Below, piece by piece: positions 60,844 through 64,000 of a stretch of DNA of 64,000 nt (positions within the stretch are counted from its first letter, which is position 1; every line of letters starts with the position of its first letter). The stretch covers positions 62,001 through 126,000 of the forward strand of contig NZ_JAYKPK010000001.1 in NCBI RefSeq assembly GCF_035117555.1, in the 5' to 3' direction. Below the pieces are notes generated by a model. It ran no database searches. It was given only the letters and a program-made list of their open reading frames with translations, and was not told the origin of the DNA. The position numbers and the translations under genes were made by a program. The DNA comes from Yoonia sp035117555. GTDB lineage: Bacteria; Pseudomonadota; Alphaproteobacteria; Rhodobacterales; Rhodobacteraceae.

Positions 60844-62556
60844 ATGCATATCCCATTCGCCCGTTACCTGCCCATCCTGTCATGGGGGCGGGATTATTCC
60901 CGTTCCGACCTTGGCAATGACCTGACCGCCGCGTTTATCGTGACGATCATGCTGATCCCGCAATCGCTTGCCTATGCTTTGCTGGCGGGGTTGCCAGCCG
61001 AGGCGGGGCTTTACGCCTCCATCGTGCCGATCATGCTTTACGCGGTCTTCGGCACCAGCCGCAGTCTGGCCGTGGGGCCGGTGGCCGTCGTGTCACTGAT
61101 GACCGCCGCTGCGCTGAGCAATATCACCGAACAAGGCACGATGGGTTATGCGGTCGCCGCACTGTCGCTGGCCGGGCTGTCAGGGGTGATCCTGCTCGCC
61201 ATGGGGCTGTTCCGGCTGGGCTTTGTCGCGAACTTCCTGTCGCATCCGGTGATTGCGGGATTCATCACCGCATCGGGCCTGATCATCGCGGCGAGCCAGA
61301 TCAAACACATCCTCGGGATCTCTGCCGATGGGCATAATCTGCTGGACCTGCTGGTCTCTCTCGGGCGCAATCTGGGCAACATCCATTGGATCACGGCGGT
61401 GATCGGCGTGTTGGCGACCGCGTTTCTGTTCTGGGTGCGCAAAGGGTTGAAACCTTTGCTGATCAAACTCGGCCTAGGCGCCGGGTTGACCGGCTTTCTG
61501 GTGAAACTGGGGCCAATTGTGGTGGTCGTCGCGACCACTTTTGCGGTTTGGTATTGGGCGCTCGATGCGCGCGGCGTCAAGATCGTCGGCGCAGTTCCGC
61601 AGAGCCTGCCGCCCTTTACCCTGCCCTCCGTTTCGCCCGCATTGCTGGGGCAATTGCTGTTGCCTACCTTTCTAATCGCGATCATCGGTTTTGTGGAATC
61701 AATTTCCGTCGCGCAAACGCTGGCCGCGAAAAAGCGACAGCGCATTGACCCGGATCAGGAGTTGATCGGGTTGGGTGCGGCCAATATCGGCGCGGCCTTC
61801 ACGGGCGGTTTCCCTGTGACGGGTGGCTTTGCGCGTTCAGTGGTGAATTTCGATGCCGGGGCCGCGACACCGGCGGCGGGGGCGTTTACGGCTGTGGGGT
61901 TGGCGATTGCGGCTGTGGCGCTGACGCCGCTGATCTATTTCCTGCCGATCGCGACCTTGGCTGCGACGATCATTGTGGCGGTGCTGAGTCTGGTTGATTT
62001 CTCGATCCTCAAACGCAGCTGGGCCTATAACCGGGGTGATTTCGCCGCTGTGGCCGTGACGATCCTGCTGACATTGGCGCTGGGGGTCGAGGCGGGGATT
62101 TCCGCAGGCGTGCTCTTGTCAGTGCTGCTGCATCTTTACCGCTCGTCCAGGCCGCATATCGCCGAGGTGGGCCAAGTCCCCGGCACCGAACATTTCCGCA
62201 ACATCCTGCGCCATGACGTGATCACCCACCCCAGCATTCTGTCGTTGCGGGTGGATGAAAGCCTCTATTTCGCCAATGCCCGCTGGCTGGAAGATCAGAT
62301 CCAGATCCGCGTCGCCGGTGACAAGGCCCTGCGCCACGTGATCCTGCAATGTTCGGCGGTCAATGAGATTGATTTCAGCGCGCTGGAATCGCTTGAGGCG
62401 ATCAATGACCGCTTGCGCGAAATGGGCGTGCAATTGCATCTGTCCGAGGTGAAGGGCCCGGTGATGGACCGGCTGCGCGAACAGCATTTCTTGCAGCAAT
62501 TGTCGGGACGGGTGTTTTTGTCGCAATATGACGCGGTGCAGGGATTACTTCCGTAA
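60844..62556 (+). CDS. SulP-family anion permease with STAS domain
   Basis: Inner-membrane protein of 570 residues, SLC26/SulP type. The N-terminal LTAAFIVTIMLIPQSLAYALLAGLPAEAGLYASIVP is the family signature, and about 12-14 membrane helices follow; AFTGGFPVTGGFARSVVNF is the second conserved block. The C-terminal STAS domain begins near residue 445 (ILSLRVDESLYFANARWLEDQI, ALRHVILQCSAVNEIDFSALESLEAI). SulP proteins carry sulfate, bicarbonate or others; the neighbouring DUF2892 gene favours a sulfur-related role, which is inference. Convergent with dctP, with two palindromes between. Confidence 0.92.
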   Translation: MHIPFARYLPILSWGRDYSRSDLGNDLTAAFIVTIMLIPQSLAYALLAGLPAEAGLYASIVPIMLYAVFGTSRSLAVGPVAVVSLMTAAALSNITEQGTMGYAVAALSLAGLSGVILLAMGLFRLGFVANFLSHPVIAGFITASGLIIAASQIKHILGISADGHNLLDLLVSLGRNLGNIHWITAVIGVLATAFLFWVRKGLKPLLIKLGLGAGLTGFLVKLGPIVVVVATTFAVWYWALDARGVKIVGAVPQSLPPFTLPSVSPALLGQLLLPTFLIAIIGFVESISVAQTLAAKKRQRIDPDQELIGLGAANIGAAFTGGFPVTGGFARSVVNFDAGAATPAAGAFTAVGLAIAAVALTPLIYFLPIATLAATIIVAVLSLVDFSILKRSWAYNRGDFAAVAVTILLTLALGVEAGISAGVLLSVLLHLYRSSRPHIAEVGQVPGTEHFRNILRHDVITHPSILSLRVDESLYFANARWLEDQIQIRVAGDKALRHVILQCSAVNEIDFSALESLEAINDRLREMGVQLHLSEVKGPVMDRLREQHFLQQLSGRVFLSQYDAVQGLLP

Positions 62557-62608
62557 GGCGGGGTTCACCCCGCCGCCATGAAAATAGGTCGGGGAGAACC
62601 CCGACCTA
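62557..62608. repeat. Two palindromic repeats between convergent sulP and dctP
   Basis: GGCGGGG-TTCA-CCCCGCC (62557-62574) and TAGGTCGGGG-AGAA-CCCCGACCTA (62585-62608). Both are members of the six-copy core family. They fill nearly the whole convergent gap and could be terminators for both genes. Confidence 0.85.
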
Positions 62609-62616
62609 CATTTCGA

Positions 62617-63672
62617 TCAGTTCAGATCAGCCGCATAATCCCCTTCCAGACCAGCCTCGACCTCGGCGACGGCCTCTTGCAGGGCGGCAAGGATTTCCGG
62701 CCCGCCCTGCACGTTTGCGCTGAACCAGTCATGCACGGGTGCAGCGGCCTCAGCGAAGAGCGCTTTCTCCTCGGGCGTCGGCACATAGATATCACCGCCA
62801 CCGGCGGTGAATTCTTCATAGGCCGCGATTGATTTGCGCTTGGGCGAGGCGAAGGTCGCCTGTTGCAAGGCATAGAACCCGTCGACAACGATGCGGCGCA
62901 TATCTTCGGGCATGGCAAGGAAGGCGTCGTTGTTCATCCACCAGATCGCACCGACATAGGAATGTTCGTCCAAGGTCAGATATTGCAGCCCGGCATCGGG
63001 GAATTTCATGTTCATGATATCGGTGATGCCGTTGGCGGTGCCTTCAACAACGCCGGTCTGCAATGAGCTGAACAATTCAGGCCATTGGATCGGTGTCGCA
63101 GCAGCGCCCATCGCCTCGACCAGCTGGATCGGCAGATCGGCGACCACAGTGCGCAGTTTCAGCCCTTCCAGATCGGCAGGCGTCTGCACCCGGCGTTCAG
63201 TATTGGCAAAGCTGCGCCAGCCGCCGGTATTGCCAATGGTCATCAGGCGGATCGTGTTGCCGCTGTCGGCCAGCGCCATATCGCGCATGGTGCGGACGAA
63301 ATCACCCTGCAGCACAGCCTCGGCCACGCGGTCACTGGTCATCAGATAAGGCAGGTCAAGCACCTGCACATAAGGGAAAATCCCCGCCGCCCCGCCGGAG
63401 GTCGAGATATAGACATCGATCGAGCCTTCGGAGACACCTTCAAGGCATTCCTCACCCGTTGCACAAAGCTGCGTGCCGATGAAGAGTTCCACCGCGATCT
63501 GCCCGTTAGAGGCCGCTTCAACGTAATCCTTGAACACGACCAGACCGTCGTAATCTTCGTCCTCGGTATTGGAATTGGCGGTGGCGCGGATGGTGAATTC
63601 CTGCGCGGCCAGCGCCATTGGCGTGATCAGCACAGCGGCTGTGGTCGCCAATTGGGTCAGTTTTTTCAGCAT
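62617..63672 (-). CDS. dctP: TRAP transporter substrate-binding protein (DctP family)
   Basis: Periplasmic binding protein of 351 residues for an organic acid TRAP system. A signal peptide is clear (MLKKLTQLATTAAVLITPMALAAQ). Family blocks are GGAAGIFPYVQVLDLPYLM and the core LEGLKLRTVVADLPIQLVEAMGAAATPIQWPELFSSLQTGVVEG, in which Arg in LRTV is the conserved carboxylate contact. The ligand cannot be told. It lies 26 bases after the dctM stop on the same strand, so the order here is M then P. Confidence 0.92.
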   Translation of the reverse strand: MLKKLTQLATTAAVLITPMALAAQEFTIRATANSNTEDEDYDGLVVFKDYVEAASNGQIAVELFIGTQLCATGEECLEGVSEGSIDVYISTSGGAAGIFPYVQVLDLPYLMTSDRVAEAVLQGDFVRTMRDMALADSGNTIRLMTIGNTGGWRSFANTERRVQTPADLEGLKLRTVVADLPIQLVEAMGAAATPIQWPELFSSLQTGVVEGTANGITDIMNMKFPDAGLQYLTLDEHSYVGAIWWMNNDAFLAMPEDMRRIVVDGFYALQQATFASPKRKSIAAYEEFTAGGGDIYVPTPEEKALFAEAAAPVHDWFSANVQGGPEILAALQEAVAEVEAGLEGDYAADLN

Positions 63673-63698
63673 GATATCCTCCCTGTGGATGCTGTTGA

Positions 63699-64000
63699 TT
63701 ATTGTATCGGCGCAGGGCTGATACAGGCGGAAAAGCCAATCTCCGGGCCGCAGCCCAGAAAACCGGCCAAATATGGCACCGTCATCGAAATGGCGGGGAC
63801 ATAGGTGATCAGGAAAATAATGAAAATTTCCACCGCCAGAAACGGCAGGATCGCCTTGGCAATGGTTTCAACCCTTTCGCCCGACACGGTCGAGGCCACG
63901 AACAGCACCAGCCCCATCGGCGGCGTGGCAAGGCCCACTGTCAAATTCACGCTCATGATGATCGCGAAATGGACCGGATGCACGCCCATCTCGACAAAGA
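63699..64000 (-). CDS. dctM: TRAP transporter large permease, C-terminal end (cut by the window edge)
   Basis: The frame is open through the right edge of the window, so the N-terminal part is missing. The visible sequence (VHFAIIMSVNLTVGLATPPMGLVLFVASTVSG, LPFLAVEIFIIFLITYVPAISM) matches the end of DctM, a 12-helix Na+-coupled TRAP permease subunit. It is cotranscribed with dctP downstream. Confidence 0.9.
   Translation of the reverse strand, partial: FVEMGVHPVHFAIIMSVNLTVGLATPPMGLVLFVASTVSGERVETIAKAILPFLAVEIFIIFLITYVPAISMTVPYLAGFLGCGPEIGFSACISPAPIQ

Overview
The window is a gene-dense, roughly 60-65% G+C stretch of an alphaproteobacterial chromosome, most likely Rhodobacterales/Rhodobacteraceae (Roseobacter or Paracoccus relatives; I cannot fix the genus). 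The evidence is the gene content: cobS/cobT cobaltochelatase beside a J-domain gene, glyQ-DUF6446-glyS, a double-length folB followed by folP and glmM, tandem AsnC-type regulators next to ilvC, TRAP transport, aa3 cytochrome oxidase, and the short intergenic repeat ATATCCCCGCCGGAGGC that is common in this family. There is no phage, integrase, transposase, CRISPR array or plasmid gene. The window is mainly a core/housekeeping block with one catabolic island (D-xylose) near the right end.

Layout. 1-1067: 3' part of uvrD with an unusual low-G+C start. 1136-5000: ClC-type chloride protein, DUF427 protein, aminopeptidase P. 5049-9476: cobT, an FMN reductase on the other strand, cobS and a J-domain protein. 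9555-12945: bolA, DUF4177 protein, gatB, an acyltransferase and a 47-residue DUF2256 protein. 13043-17267: malate synthase G, GlcG-like protein, a class I glutamine-amidotransferase-like hydrolase and a lyxose-isomerase-like protein. 17256-19957: a molybdenum hydroxylase pair (iorB/iorA type). 20168-25446: trkH, then glyQ-DUF6446-glyS. 25526-28930: a PPDK-like protein and a SleB-type hydrolase. 29014-32281: folB-folP-glmM, overlapping by a few bases. 32362-35408: DMT exporter, ilvC and two overlapping Lrp/AsnC genes. 35518-39274: class V aminotransferase, UbiH-type hydroxylase, HAD phosphatase, GntR/FCD regulator. 39228-42953: an MshEN-GT2 fusion, carA, a YqeY-like gene. 43028-48296: DUF2244, ctaD, lipB, tRNA-Leu(GAG), rluE, DUF3422. 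48351-51122: a MauG/cytochrome c peroxidase-like protein convergent with an FG-GAP/UnbV protein. 51119-58528: a ROK repressor divergent from xylFHG-xylBA. 58591-62556: glycerate 2-kinase, Crp/Fnr regulator, DUF2892 membrane protein, SulP permease. 62617-64000: TRAP dctP and the end of dctM.

How the genes work together. The xylose island is self-contained: binding protein, permease and ATPase import xylose, XylA and XylB convert it to xylulose 5-phosphate, and the ROK protein is the probable repressor. GlcB and the GlcG-like protein belong to glyoxylate/glycolate use. FolB and FolP are two folate steps, and GlmM starts amino-sugar synthesis for the wall. Convergent or 3' gene ends often carry short palindromes of the form G(T/G)CGGGG-N4-CCCCG(A/C)C.

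The most unusual signals are two low-G+C, in-frame segments inside housekeeping genes (start of the uvrD fragment; middle of glyS), the covarying palindrome family, a perfect GGTGAC-ATA-GTCACC site between a Crp/Fnr gene and DUF2892-sulP, and an MshEN-GT2 fusion protein. I see no convincing new defence or mobile system.
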